A stretch of 64,000 bases of DNA, from the NCBI GenBank assembly GCA_945877255.1, contig CAMCRE010000001.1, positions 1 through 64,000 on the forward strand. The letters run 5' to 3'. How positions within the stretch are numbered: the first letter of the stretch is position 1; each line of letters opens with the position of its first letter. The position numbers and the translations under genes were made by a program. Origin of the DNA: an uncultured Erysipelotrichaceae bacterium. Its GTDB lineage: Bacteria; Bacillota_I; Bacilli_A; Erysipelotrichales; Erysipelotrichaceae. A model generated the notes under the pieces. The model ran no database searches. It had not been told where the DNA came from and saw only the letters and a list, made by a program, of their open reading frames with translations. Shown piece after piece: positions 56,989 to 64,000 of this stretch.

Positions 56989-57678
56989 AGCATTGAGAGT
57001 CCAAGAGAAGATTTAACAGATGAAGCTGAAGATGCAATCATTACGACTATCAATGGATATAGAGTTGTTATCAGTAAATTTCCATCTCCTGTGCCAAATG
57101 AAGAGGCGGAAATTAATGCTTCTAATAATTATATGTGGAGGGAAGCGGTAGAAGTTACCAAAAGCCATAAGGCACATATTGTCGTTGCCGTTTTAGGTGA
57201 TGGAGAAGATATAAAAGAAAGAGGATTGATTTATACTGAGATTGTGTCAGCTTGCAGCATGCAGGAAAATGCCATAGGCGTATTTACAAGCGGGGTGGTC
57301 TTTGAACCAAATTATTATATCGACTCCGCTCAAATGATTAAAGAACAGGCATTGCCTATTTTTAACTGGATATGGTTCGGTCTTTATCAAACTGACAAGG
57401 GAATATCCGCATACACTTATGGAATGGACGTGTTTGGAAAGCATGAACTTGAGATAATAGATGCAGATGAAATTCCGGGGAAGCTAATGGAGTTTATATC
57501 TTCAATCGTATCATACATACTCCTTACGGATGCAGATTTGCAGGATGGTGAGACCATAGTGCTTTCAAAGAAAGACAAGCATAAAATTACATTAAGCACA
57601 GGTATTGCTCTTCCGGAGCAAGATACATTGAAAATTGCTCATGAAGCGGAAACAAAGAAATCTTGGTGGAGGAAATAG
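56989..57678 (+). pseudogene. DUF4261-domain protein, 5'-truncated
   Basis: The frame opens after a TGA at 56986-56988 and reads LTDEAEDAIITTINGYRVVISKF ... MWREAVEVTKSHKAHIVVAVLGDG, resembling DUF4261 proteins often found near polymorphic toxins. The first possible start (GTG 57091) has no ribosome binding site and would lose conserved sequence. In another frame, ATG AGT GAA GCA TTG before 57000 looks like the missing end, so a frameshift is likely. Codons are less AT-biased than the host genes, suggesting transfer. Confidence 0.65.
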
Positions 57679-57687
57679 AGAAACAAT

Positions 57688-57927
57688 ATGGACGGAGTAT
57701 TTGAATTTTTAAAAGCACATTATCAATATGTGTTGATAGCAGGCGGACTATTATTTTTAATAGGTGCGATAAGAGACTGGAAATGGGTATATCAAGCAAC
57801 ATCAGGAAATAAAGCAAGGCATGCCTTTATCTTTGAAGTGTGGGGCGAGAAAGGATATAGAGTTTTCATAGGAATATGCGGACTTATACTTGCGATTTGC
57901 GGTGTTGTGCTTTTAATATTAGGGTAA
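57688..57927 (+). CDS. Imm17-like small membrane protein
   Basis: A 79-residue protein with two helices (about 12-28 and 58-77) around a charged loop ATSGNKARHAFIFEVWGEKGYRVF. It resembles immunity protein 17 of polymorphic toxin systems. It is 9 nt downstream of the DUF4261 frame. Composition is GC-richer than surroundings. No cognate toxin gene is seen. Confidence 0.6.
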   Translation: MDGVFEFLKAHYQYVLIAGGLLFLIGAIRDWKWVYQATSGNKARHAFIFEVWGEKGYRVFIGICGLILAICGVVLLILG

Positions 57928-57946
57928 ACTCAAAGGAGGAGCAACT

Positions 57947-57994
57947 GTGATATCATTTATTGAATTGATAAATGATAAGATTAAAGCGGTGTAG
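57947..57994 (+). pseudogene. Truncated ORF after the Imm17-like gene
   Basis: AAAGGAGG (57932-57939) precedes a GTG that reads MISFIELINDKIKAV and stops. The IS3-type end begins 19 nt later. The good site with a short product indicates the first codons of a third immunity or toxin-island gene cut off by a rearrangement. Confidence 0.5.
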
Positions 57995-58013
57995 ATAGTG
58001 TCTATAAATCTGG

Positions 58014-58081
58014 GGGTATACTAAAATGGACAGAAAATTTAAGGAGTGTGGTAAAATAAGATAAAGGAATTAGTAGGAGGA
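58014..58081 (+). mobile_element. IS3-type left end, copy 2
   Basis: GGGTATACTAAAATGGACAG to AGTAGGAGGA, identical to the minus-strand sequence at 23753-23686 over 68 bp except for one base. Here no orfA follows; the sequence diverges immediately after the ribosome binding site. Confidence 0.75.
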
Positions 58082-58190
58082 TAAAAGATTACACAAGTTG
58101 GCTTACGATACTATTGGATATGAACAAGGTTTACATATACAATCGATATTATCGTAAAGATGTATATACTAACAAAGGAAGAAATTTGAA

Positions 58191-58501
58191 ATGAAGTTAG
58201 TATTATCAAACAATTATGTAGAATTAGAATAAGAAGAAATGATACACATAGATGGCAGGTGGGATCGCGATTAACAGGTCAAAATTTAATTAAGCTTGGT
58301 ACTTCTATTTGGGCTGGATATCTACTTGTGCAGGCTGGAAAAATTATGTTAGCAAATGCGAATATTGGGTTCTGGGGAGTTGTTGCTAAAGTTGGATATG
58401 CTGCAAAAACTGCGTTTATGTTATTTCCTTTATGGGCTAAGATAGCTGTTGGTGTAGGTGTTTCAGCAACTATATGGGCATTAGAAATTTGGGAGTTTTA
58501 A
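58191..58501 (+). pseudogene. Decayed double-glycine-leader bacteriocin precursor
   Basis: The frame at ATG 58191 (AAGGAAG upstream) reads MKLVLSNNYVELE, a TAA at 58230, then EEMIHIDGRWDRD: a double-glycine leader with the final Gly changed to Arg. Removing one missing base near 58269-58271 joins it to the frame starting about 58271, LTGQNLIKLGTSIWAGYLLVQAG ... ALEIWEF, a very hydrophobic ~80-residue mature part. Thus one nonsense codon, one -1 frameshift and one processing-site change are needed to explain it. A GTG at 58259 also opens this frame, without a clear site. The exact class is unknown. Confidence 0.6.
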
Positions 58502-58502
58502 A

Positions 58503-58652
58503 GTGTTTAAAAAGAATATTGGTTTTTTGATATTTGGAATATTGTTAATGTCTGTATTTGTATACAGATTAGGGACAGTAGAGTTATCTAGAATAGAGTT
58601 GGTATTATATGTGGTAATTGCATTATTGATTATTTTTTGGAAAAAAACATAA
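58503..58652 (+). CDS. Small membrane protein, putative bacteriocin immunity
   Basis: A 49-residue protein (start GTG 58503) beginning MFKKNIGFLIFGILL, with two predicted membrane helices and a basic tail FWKKT. GGGAG at 58491-58495 is 7 nt upstream, inside the bacteriocin end. No family match is recognised. Adjacency to the bacteriocin relic and size suggest immunity. Confidence 0.5.
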   Translation: MFKKNIGFLIFGILLMSVFVYRLGTVELSRIELVLYVVIALLIIFWKKT

Positions 58653-58742
58653 TTATTGTACTCTTCTATTAAAAGAAGTATATAAAATTTAATAATTATA
58701 ATTACATATATTCTTATTTGTGGTATTATGTATAACAAAAAA

Positions 58743-58777
58743 CTTATCTAGGCAGAAATGCTTGGATAGGTTTTTTT
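58743..58777 (+). terminator. Terminator of the bacteriocin-immunity unit
   Basis: TATCTAGGCA (58745-58754), GAAA tetraloop, TGCTTGGATA (58759-58768), then TTTTTTT (58771-58777). A full 10-bp stem. Confidence 0.9.
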
Positions 58778-58867
58778 AATTTTTCAAAAATAAAAAAAAC
58801 GTCCTATTTTATCCTGTCCCACGGTAACAAGTAGAGGGATAACAAAATCATCTAGAAAGGAGAACCT

Positions 58868-58975
58868 ATGAAACACAATTTAAAAGTCAGTGTTTCAAAA
58901 AATCCTAACAAGGATAGTATTCTACAATGTCGCAAAGTAACTATGAGAGAAAAAATAATACAGTTTTTATGTTAA
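58868..58975 (+). pseudogene. Truncated small ORF of mobile-element type
   Basis: AAAGGAG (58857-58863) precedes a 35-codon frame MKHNLKVSVSKNPNKDS ... REKIIQFLC. The opening resembles short proteins encoded in Bacillota integrative elements, which normally continue beyond the REKI segment. Here it stops early. Function unknown. Confidence 0.45.
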
Positions 58976-58989
58976 TATTAAAATAAAAG

Positions 58990-59031
58990 TACTCAAAAAA
59001 AGGAAAATAAAAATACCCCTTGAGTATTTTT
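58990..59031. terminator. Weak long-loop hairpin
   Basis: TACTCAA (58990-58996) pairs with TTGAGTA (59020-59026) across 23 nt, followed by TTTTT. It may end the small-ORF transcript. Confidence 0.35.
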
Positions 59032-59077
59032 AAAAATATGATAGCATAAATCTTTCGTGAAATCTTTTTATACCAAA

Positions 59078-59113
59078 AAATGTCGCAGTATGATTTTTCA
59101 GACTGCGACATTT
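59078..59113 (-). terminator. Terminator of the toxin-antitoxin operon
   Basis: Plus strand AAATGTCGCAGT (59078-59089) and ACTGCGACATTT (59102-59113) form a 12-bp stem; on the minus strand it is followed by a T-run (ATTTTTTGG). Confidence 0.88.
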
Positions 59114-59129
59114 GATTTTGTAATTTACG

Positions 59130-59447
59130 CTATTTTAGAAATTCATCAATATTTCGTTTTGAATAGAGTAGTCTTCGTACTTCCATCGTGTCATCAAGCA
59201 CAACATAAAATATGGAAAAATTTCTTACATTGATTCTATAGTATGGATGCTCACGCAATTTTGATGTTTGATAAAGTGCAAATGCCAATGGGGACGCTAA
59301 TCTTTTTAGAATAGCAAGTTCAATATCATTAACAAGACGGTGTGCAGCACTTGGATTTTTTAGTGCGTTTGTAATGTAGTCTGTAATAAATGTTAAATTT
59401 TGCTCAAATAGTGGTAAAAAAGACAGCTTATAAATTTGATGATTCAT
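59130..59447 (-). CDS. ParE/RelE-family toxin
   Basis: A 105-residue toxin of the RelE/ParE fold: YKLSFLPLFEQNLTFITDYI, then REHPYYRINVRNFSIFYVVLDD and VRRLLYSKRNIDEFL. Target (gyrase or ribosome) cannot be decided. It overlaps the antitoxin by 20 nt, with the antitoxin first. Confidence 0.88.
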   Translation of the reverse strand: MNHQIYKLSFLPLFEQNLTFITDYITNALKNPSAAHRLVNDIELAILKRLASPLAFALYQTSKLREHPYYRINVRNFSIFYVVLDDTMEVRRLLYSKRNIDEFLK

Positions 59448-59700
59448 CTATCCTAGTCCTTACTTTATTAAAGAGTTGATCTTTAGAAAGTCTGGTGTTA
59501 GATGATTTCGCCAAGTTATCTGCTTCATCAAGTTTTCTTTCAACATCATCAGTTAGAGCGGCGTAGTGTTCAATACTTAAAATAACCATCGTGCCATATC
59601 CATTTTTAGTTAGAAAGACTGGTGCGTTTGAATTAATAACTGTTTCTTCGATTTCAGGGAATTTATTTCTCAAATCAGAAACTGGTCGAATGTTTATCAT
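59428..59700 (-). CDS. Phd/YefM-family antitoxin
   Basis: A 90-residue antitoxin starting MINIRPVSDLRNKFPEIEETV, with FLTKNGYGTMVILSIEHYAAL, the Phd/YefM DNA-binding domain; the C-terminal half binds the toxin. GAGGAGG precedes the ATG. Confidence 0.9.
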   Translation of the reverse strand: MINIRPVSDLRNKFPEIEETVINSNAPVFLTKNGYGTMVILSIEHYAALTDDVERKLDEADNLAKSSNTRLSKDQLFNKVRTRIDESSNL

Positions 59701-59724
59701 GTGAATACCTCCTCTATTATCAAC

Positions 59725-59753
59725 ATTATATCATAATTTTATCTTAATTTCGA
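59725..59753 (-). promoter_or_regulatory. Promoter of the toxin-antitoxin operon
   Basis: On the minus strand, TCGAAA (59753-59748) and TATAAT (59730-59725) are 17 nt apart, upstream of GAGGAGG. The rest of 59754-60200 holds no supported gene; a CCAGAA/TTCTGG hairpin with T-run sits at about 60007-60066. Confidence 0.6.
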
Positions 59754-60261
59754 TTTTGTATGAGATAGGGGAACGAAACGCAAAAAAAACAGGGATAAAC
59801 GATGAAGCAATATAAAATTGAACGGATCGGTAACAGGGCAACAATAGCAATGCAAATATGTATTTTATAAAAAAGATGTAGTTTAAAATGTTGCCACCAA
59901 AATCAAAGTGACCGTATTCACGCTCAAATTGTTTCATCAGGTTACATTACCCGATGGTATACAAACAACGCAACAAAAAATTATGCCTTAAAAAAGTTGG
60001 TTGCTTCCAGAACATACCCTCTTAAACTGATGCATTTATGGCTAGTTTCTGGAGGTCTGTTTTTTATTTAGTTGTTAATAGAGAATTGAAAATGATAGAA
60101 ATTGTAGATAACAGTACTACAAAAGTAATTTTCCATTTAATAATAAGCAATATCATTTTTCATTAATAAAAATTCACTACACTTAATTATAAAAATAGTA
60201 AAAAATGTATATTTATGGTATATTATTGGTAATGAAAAAATGTGAGTTAAGGAGTATGTGT

Positions 60262-60990
60262 ATGGAAAAGAGAAGTAGAATTTCACGTTATAAAGAATTA
60301 CGTGACACAATGTTGGAAACTAAAATTGATAGTGAAGACGTATTAGAAGTAAATATCGAAGATTTAGAAAATGAAAAAACATATCAACCATCAAGAGAAA
60401 AAGTGCAAATTGTGCCTGAATTTATTATTGATGATTTTCATAATGAATACTTAGATGAATTTATTAAAGAAGTAAAAGAATACAACATTCGTAAAGGAAA
60501 TGCTTTTTCTGAAGATACACAGCTTAATGTACTTCAAGAACTAAAAAACAAAGATGATTTAAGAACACCATATATTGAAGAAATTGATGAGTTTGAAGAA
60601 ATTAATTACTTTGATGATATTTCAAAACAAGTAGCAGCATTATTAAATGAAACACCAGTAGAAAAAACAGAAGAAGTACCGACGGAAACACCACAAGTCG
60701 TAGAAAATATTGTTGAAGAAGTTCCACATCAAGAAGAAGTTCCTGTTATTGAAGAAAAAGTGAATGCACCATCAGAAAATAGTGTTCAAAAAATAGAACA
60801 AGAAGATTTATTAGAAGAAACACGAAAAATTAATTTAAAAATTGAAGAGTACAAACAAAATGTAGAAACAATCACAACAAACGTGAGTAAAGCGAACACG
60901 ATTTTAAATGTAGTAATCGTTATTTTAATTATTTTTATTTTAATTATTATTGGATTAGCGGTTTGGTTTGTGTTGATGGTGAATAAATAA
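60262..60990 (+). CDS. Acidic tail-anchored membrane protein of unknown function
   Basis: A 242-residue protein: basic first 15 residues, a long acidic cytoplasmic region with a Pro-Glu-Val rich stretch (about 135-185), a coiled coil (about 190-215) and a single C-terminal helix (about 216-238). ATG 60262 is chosen since AAGGAG (60249-60254) is 7 nt upstream. It overlaps cmk (TAATG). It may be envelope or division related; I do not recognise it. Confidence 0.7.
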   Translation: MEKRSRISRYKELRDTMLETKIDSEDVLEVNIEDLENEKTYQPSREKVQIVPEFIIDDFHNEYLDEFIKEVKEYNIRKGNAFSEDTQLNVLQELKNKDDLRTPYIEEIDEFEEINYFDDISKQVAALLNETPVEKTEEVPTETPQVVENIVEEVPHQEEVPVIEEKVNAPSENSVQKIEQEDLLEETRKINLKIEEYKQNVETITTNVSKANTILNVVIVILIIFILIIIGLAVWFVLMVNK

Positions 60991-61628
60991 TGAAGTTTAA
61001 TATTGCAATTGATGGAACGAGTGGTGTTGGTAAAAGCAGTGTTGCAAAGCAATTAGCACAACATTATACGATGAACCATTTAGATACAGGTGCAATGTAT
61101 CGTGCCATTGCATACTTTTTAAAAGATGAATACGATTTAGAGCAACAACTTGAAAATTGCTGTATTGAATTAACACATGATAAAGTAATACTGAATGGTG
61201 AAGATATTTCGAACTTGATCCGAAATGATGAGATTTCGATGCGTGCCAGTGATATTTCAAAAAATCCAATTGTGCGTCGTTTTTTAGTTTCGCAGCAACA
61301 AAAAATCGCATTAAAAAAAGGATATATTTTAGACGGTCGTGATATTGGAAGTGTTGTTTTACCAGATGCAGAAATCAAATTTTTTATGGTAGCAGATGCA
61401 AGTGAAAGAGCAATGCGACGATTAAAAGAATATCAAAGTAAAGGCATTGCATGTGATTATAATGAAATTTATCAAAATATATTATTACGTGATATGCAAG
61501 ACTCTTCACGAGAGCATTCACCACTTACACAAGTCGTTGATGCTTATTTATTAGATACAACTAATAAAACGATTGAAGAAGTTGTAGCAGAAGCTATTCA
61601 GTATGTAGAAAGTAAGGTGAGAAAATGA
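60990..61628 (+). CDS. cmk: Cytidylate kinase
   Basis: A 212-residue kinase for CMP and dCMP. The P-loop is GTSGVGKSS, followed by [12 protein letters not shown] and [10 protein letters not shown]. Located before der, as in Bacillota with cmk-der-gpsA order. Confidence 0.96.
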   Translation: MKFNIAIDGTSGVGKSSVAKQLAQHYTMNHLDTGAMYRAIAYFLKDEYDLEQQLENCCIELTHDKVILNGEDISNLIRNDEISMRASDISKNPIVRRFLVSQQQKIALKKGYILDGRDIGSVVLPDAEIKFFMVADASERAMRRLKEYQSKGIACDYNEIYQNILLRDMQDSSREHSPLTQVVDAYLLDTTNKTIEEVVAEAIQYVESKVRK

Positions 61629-62932
61629 TTGCCGGTATTGCAGCAATAGTAGGGAGACCAAATGTAGGGAAATCTACTATTTTTAATCGTATCTTACAAG
61701 AAAGAAAATCTATTGTTGAAGATACACCAGGTGTAACACGTGATCGCATTTATGGAAAAGCAGAATGGCTAACAAAAGAGTTTCGTATTATTGATACGGG
61801 CGGAATTCAATTAGCTGATCAACCATTTAAAAAAGAAATTGAAGTGCAAGTAGAAATTGCAATTGATGAAGCAGATACCATTTTATTTGTTGTGAGTGGA
61901 AAAGAAGGTTTAACTAATGATGACGAATATATTGCGAGAATGCTTCAAAAATCTAATAAACATGTTATTTTAGTTGTTAATAAAGTAGATGATGACCATT
62001 TAAAAAACAATATTTATGAGTTTTATGCCTTAGGATTAGGTGATCCGATACCAGTATCTGCCTCTCACGGTATTGGAATTGGTGACACATTAGATTTATT
62101 AATCGCTTCTTTTGATAAAAAAACTAGAAAAGAATACGATGCAACATTAGCGTTTAGTTTTATAGGGAGACCAAACGTTGGAAAATCATCGTTAGTTAAT
62201 GCAATTTTAAATCAAGAGCGTGTCATTGTATCAAACATAGAAGGTACAACACGTGATGCGATAGATACACCTTTTAAAGTTGATGGTAAAGAATATGTTG
62301 TTGTTGATACAGCCGGAATTAGAAAAAAAGGTAAAATATTTGAAAATATTGAAAAATATTCTGTTTTACGTGCAATGACAGCTATTGAGCGAAGTGATGT
62401 TGTATTAATTGTGATTGATGGTGAAAAAGGAATTATCGATCAAGATAAACACGTAGCAGGTTATGCACATGAATCTGGAAAAGGTGTGATTATTGTATAT
62501 AATAAATGGGATGTAATTGATAAAGATGAACATACTATGCAAAAAATCACACACCAAATTAGAAATGAATTTGTGTATTTATCGTATGCACCAATTGTGT
62601 TTGTTTCGGCATTAACGAAACAACGTATCCACACGTTATTACCGCTAATTGAAGAAGTAGCAGAAGCGAATACACAACGTATTCCGACGAATGTATTGAA
62701 TGAAGTAATTTTAGATGCACAATTAGTTACACCGCCGCCAACACACAATGGAAAACGTTTAAAAATTTATTACGCATCACAAGTTGCAACAACACCGCCA
62801 ACGATTGTGTTGTTTGTGAATGATCCAGAGTTAATGCATTTTAGTTATCGCAGATATTTAGAAAATAAATTACGTGAAGTATTTGATTTTAAAGGAACGC
62901 CAATTCATATTATGGCTAGGGAGCGTAAATAG
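61625..62932 (+). CDS. der: Ribosome-associated GTPase Der (EngA)
   Basis: A 435-residue protein with two GTPase domains: GRPNVGKST at 9-17 and GRPNVGKSS at about 181-189, then a C-terminal KH-like domain. Needed for 50S maturation. It overlaps cmk by 4 nt and gpsA by 1 nt. Confidence 0.97.
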   Translation: MIAGIAAIVGRPNVGKSTIFNRILQERKSIVEDTPGVTRDRIYGKAEWLTKEFRIIDTGGIQLADQPFKKEIEVQVEIAIDEADTILFVVSGKEGLTNDDEYIARMLQKSNKHVILVVNKVDDDHLKNNIYEFYALGLGDPIPVSASHGIGIGDTLDLLIASFDKKTRKEYDATLAFSFIGRPNVGKSSLVNAILNQERVIVSNIEGTTRDAIDTPFKVDGKEYVVVDTAGIRKKGKIFENIEKYSVLRAMTAIERSDVVLIVIDGEKGIIDQDKHVAGYAHESGKGVIIVYNKWDVIDKDEHTMQKITHQIRNEFVYLSYAPIVFVSALTKQRIHTLLPLIEEVAEANTQRIPTNVLNEVILDAQLVTPPPTHNGKRLKIYYASQVATTPPTIVLFVNDPELMHFSYRRYLENKLREVFDFKGTPIHIMARERK

Positions 62933-63936
62933 TGAAAACAGTAGTTATTGGTAGCGGAAGTTGGGGGACAGCATTAGCACAAGTGTTAGATGATAACCAA
63001 CAAGATGTTATAATTTATTCAATTAGTGCAGAACAAGTTAATGCTATTAATTTTGATCATATTAACCCGATTTTACCGGGTGTGATTTTAAATCAAGGGT
63101 TAAAAGCAACATTAGACATTAATGTTGTAAAGGACGCTGATATTATATTATTGGCAGTTCCATCTAGTGCAATTGTGGGAATTGTACAGCAAATTGTACC
63201 ATTACTGCAAAAAAAAGTAATTGTTGTGAATACTGCAAAAGGATTTCATCCAGCCACAAAACAACGTTTATCAGTTGAGATAAGAAATCATTTTGATGCG
63301 AGTAAGTTAAGTAGTGTTGTATCTTTAATCGGACCTTCACATGCTGAAGAAGTTGCAAGAAAAATATTAACGTTAATTAATGCTGTTAGTAGTAATGAAC
63401 AAGATGCTGCGATTATTCAAAAATTATTTTCTAATCATTACTTTCGCGTATATACATCAAACGATGAAATTGGTTGTGAATTAGGGGTTGCGTTAAAAAA
63501 CATTATTGCACTATGTTCTGGTATGATACACGGTTTAGGGTATGGAGATAATACGCGTGCCGCTTTAATGACACGTGGGCTAAGTGAAATGAGCCGTTAT
63601 ATTTTAAAAGAAAATGGTAAATTAGAAACGTTGTTAGGTTTATGTGGTGTAGGTGATTTAATTGTTACTTGTACAAGTATACATTCTCGTAATTTTATGG
63701 CAGGAAAATGTATTGGTGAACGAAATGATGCAACGCAATATTTACTTGAAAACACTAAAACTGTGGAAGGAATTAATGCTTGTAAATATTTATACGCTCT
63801 CGCAAAAGAAAAAAACATTGAAATGCCAATTGTTGAAAAAATGTATGAAATTTTATTTGAAGGGTTAAAACCCAAAGATGCAGTAACGCAATTAATGTTG
63901 CGTGATTTAAAAATGGAGTTTGGATCGTATGATTAA
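62932..63936 (+). CDS. gpsA: Glycerol-3-phosphate dehydrogenase [NAD(P)+]
   Basis: A 334-residue enzyme making glycerol-3-phosphate for phospholipids. GSGSWGTALAQ binds NAD(P); VNTAKGF, GVALKNIIALCSG and GLSEMSR are catalytic motifs. Start is GTG 62932 in the der stop, with AGGGAG at 62918-62923. Confidence 0.96.
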   Translation: MKTVVIGSGSWGTALAQVLDDNQQDVIIYSISAEQVNAINFDHINPILPGVILNQGLKATLDINVVKDADIILLAVPSSAIVGIVQQIVPLLQKKVIVVNTAKGFHPATKQRLSVEIRNHFDASKLSSVVSLIGPSHAEEVARKILTLINAVSSNEQDAAIIQKLFSNHYFRVYTSNDEIGCELGVALKNIIALCSGMIHGLGYGDNTRAALMTRGLSEMSRYILKENGKLETLLGLCGVGDLIVTCTSIHSRNFMAGKCIGERNDATQYLLENTKTVEGINACKYLYALAKEKNIEMPIVEKMYEILFEGLKPKDAVTQLMLRDLKMEFGSYD

Positions 63937-64000
63937 TCAATTATTGCATATATTGAATTTACCAAAAGAAGAATATAGTTGTATTCAAGGTATTACAAAA
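63929..64000 (+). CDS. Start of an unidentified gene (partial)
   Basis: ATG 63929 overlaps the gpsA end and opens a frame MINQLLHILNLPKEEYS that runs off the window. Too short to identify. Confidence 0.5.
   Translation, partial: MINQLLHILNLPKEEYSCIQGITK

Noticed and set aside
59731-59937. 68-residue minus-strand frame starting MKQFEREYGHFDFGG
   Set aside because: The start looks slightly gene-like, but no ribosome binding site is seen and the later part is low-quality; at most a fragment, and it overlaps the TA promoter.
1-64000. TGA as tryptophan (Mollicutes code)
   Set aside because: TGA terminates several genes at the expected ends and Trp is TGG throughout.
1-64000. CRISPR array, tRNA or rRNA genes
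   Set aside because: No regularly spaced long repeats and no tRNA cloverleaf or rRNA motifs were seen; the 10-bp repeats at 39531-39560 are too short and have no spacers.

Overview
The window is AT-rich, bacterial, densely coding and almost entirely co-oriented on the + strand. It looks like a chromosomal segment of a low-GC Gram-positive organism (Bacillota). The best fit is an Erysipelotrichia-like lineage close to Mollicutes: RecD2, DUF3196 and Asp23 proteins, Bacillus-type synteny (recU-PBP1 next to gpsB-rnpB; rplI-dnaB; rpsF-ssb-rpsR), a T-box leader and lipoproteins with a lipobox. TGG encodes Trp and TGA is used as a stop (mnmA, the LCP gene and the PAP2 gene end in it), so the code is standard. 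The taxonomic call is inference; no rRNA gene is present.

Layout. 0-7.8 kb: tRNA thiolation (mnmA), recD2, glyA, an aminopeptidase P and pncB. 7.8-11.8 kb: a complete pstSCAB-phoU phosphate operon behind a PhoP-box-like promoter. 11.8-15.6 kb: RNase P RNA and gpsB on the minus strand, then recU and a class A penicillin-binding protein. 15.6-22.3 kb: a T-box leader controlling a GNAT gene and valS, then an LCP protein, a lipid-linked sugar transferase and efp. 22.3-23.8 kb: a scar of mobile DNA with an IS3-type end, a chimeric frameshifted ORF and a truncated ORF. 23.8-31.1 kb: PAP2 phosphatase, rsmB, DUF3196, tig, lon, ysxC and an Asp23-like gene. 31.1-38.4 kb: a sialic acid catabolism locus (RpiR regulator, YhcH, ABC transporter, nanE, nanA, nanK). 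38.4-40.0 kb: a decayed PTS-type regulator and a small locus with a strong promoter, a possible 20-residue peptide and a 70-residue membrane protein. 40.1-52.8 kb: housekeeping cluster with gdpP, rplI, dnaB, walJ, rlmH, a degenerate RNase J, ftsK, cdaA-cdaR and rpsF-ssb-rpsR. 52.9-56.9 kb: methyltransferases, DegV, a thioredoxin-like lipoprotein and a pyrophosphatase-like protein. 56.9-60.2 kb: an accessory island (DUF4261 remnant, Imm17-like protein, second copy of the IS3-type end, decayed double-glycine bacteriocin with a putative immunity gene, truncated mobile-element ORF, ParE/Phd toxin-antitoxin). 60.2-64 kb: a tail-anchored acidic protein, cmk, der, gpsA and the start of another gene.

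How it works together. The nan genes would import and convert sialic acid to ManNAc-6-P and then GlcNAc-6-P, suggesting a host-associated lifestyle. c-di-AMP synthesis (cdaA/cdaR) and breakdown (gdpP) are encoded within 11 kb. The most novel material is in two accessory spots: 39.5-39.9 kb, with phased A-tract repeats in front of a consensus promoter, and 58.2-58.65 kb, where a bacteriocin precursor can be reconstructed with three lesions next to an intact small membrane protein that may be its immunity factor. The same 68-bp IS end occurs in inverted orientation at both accessory scars.
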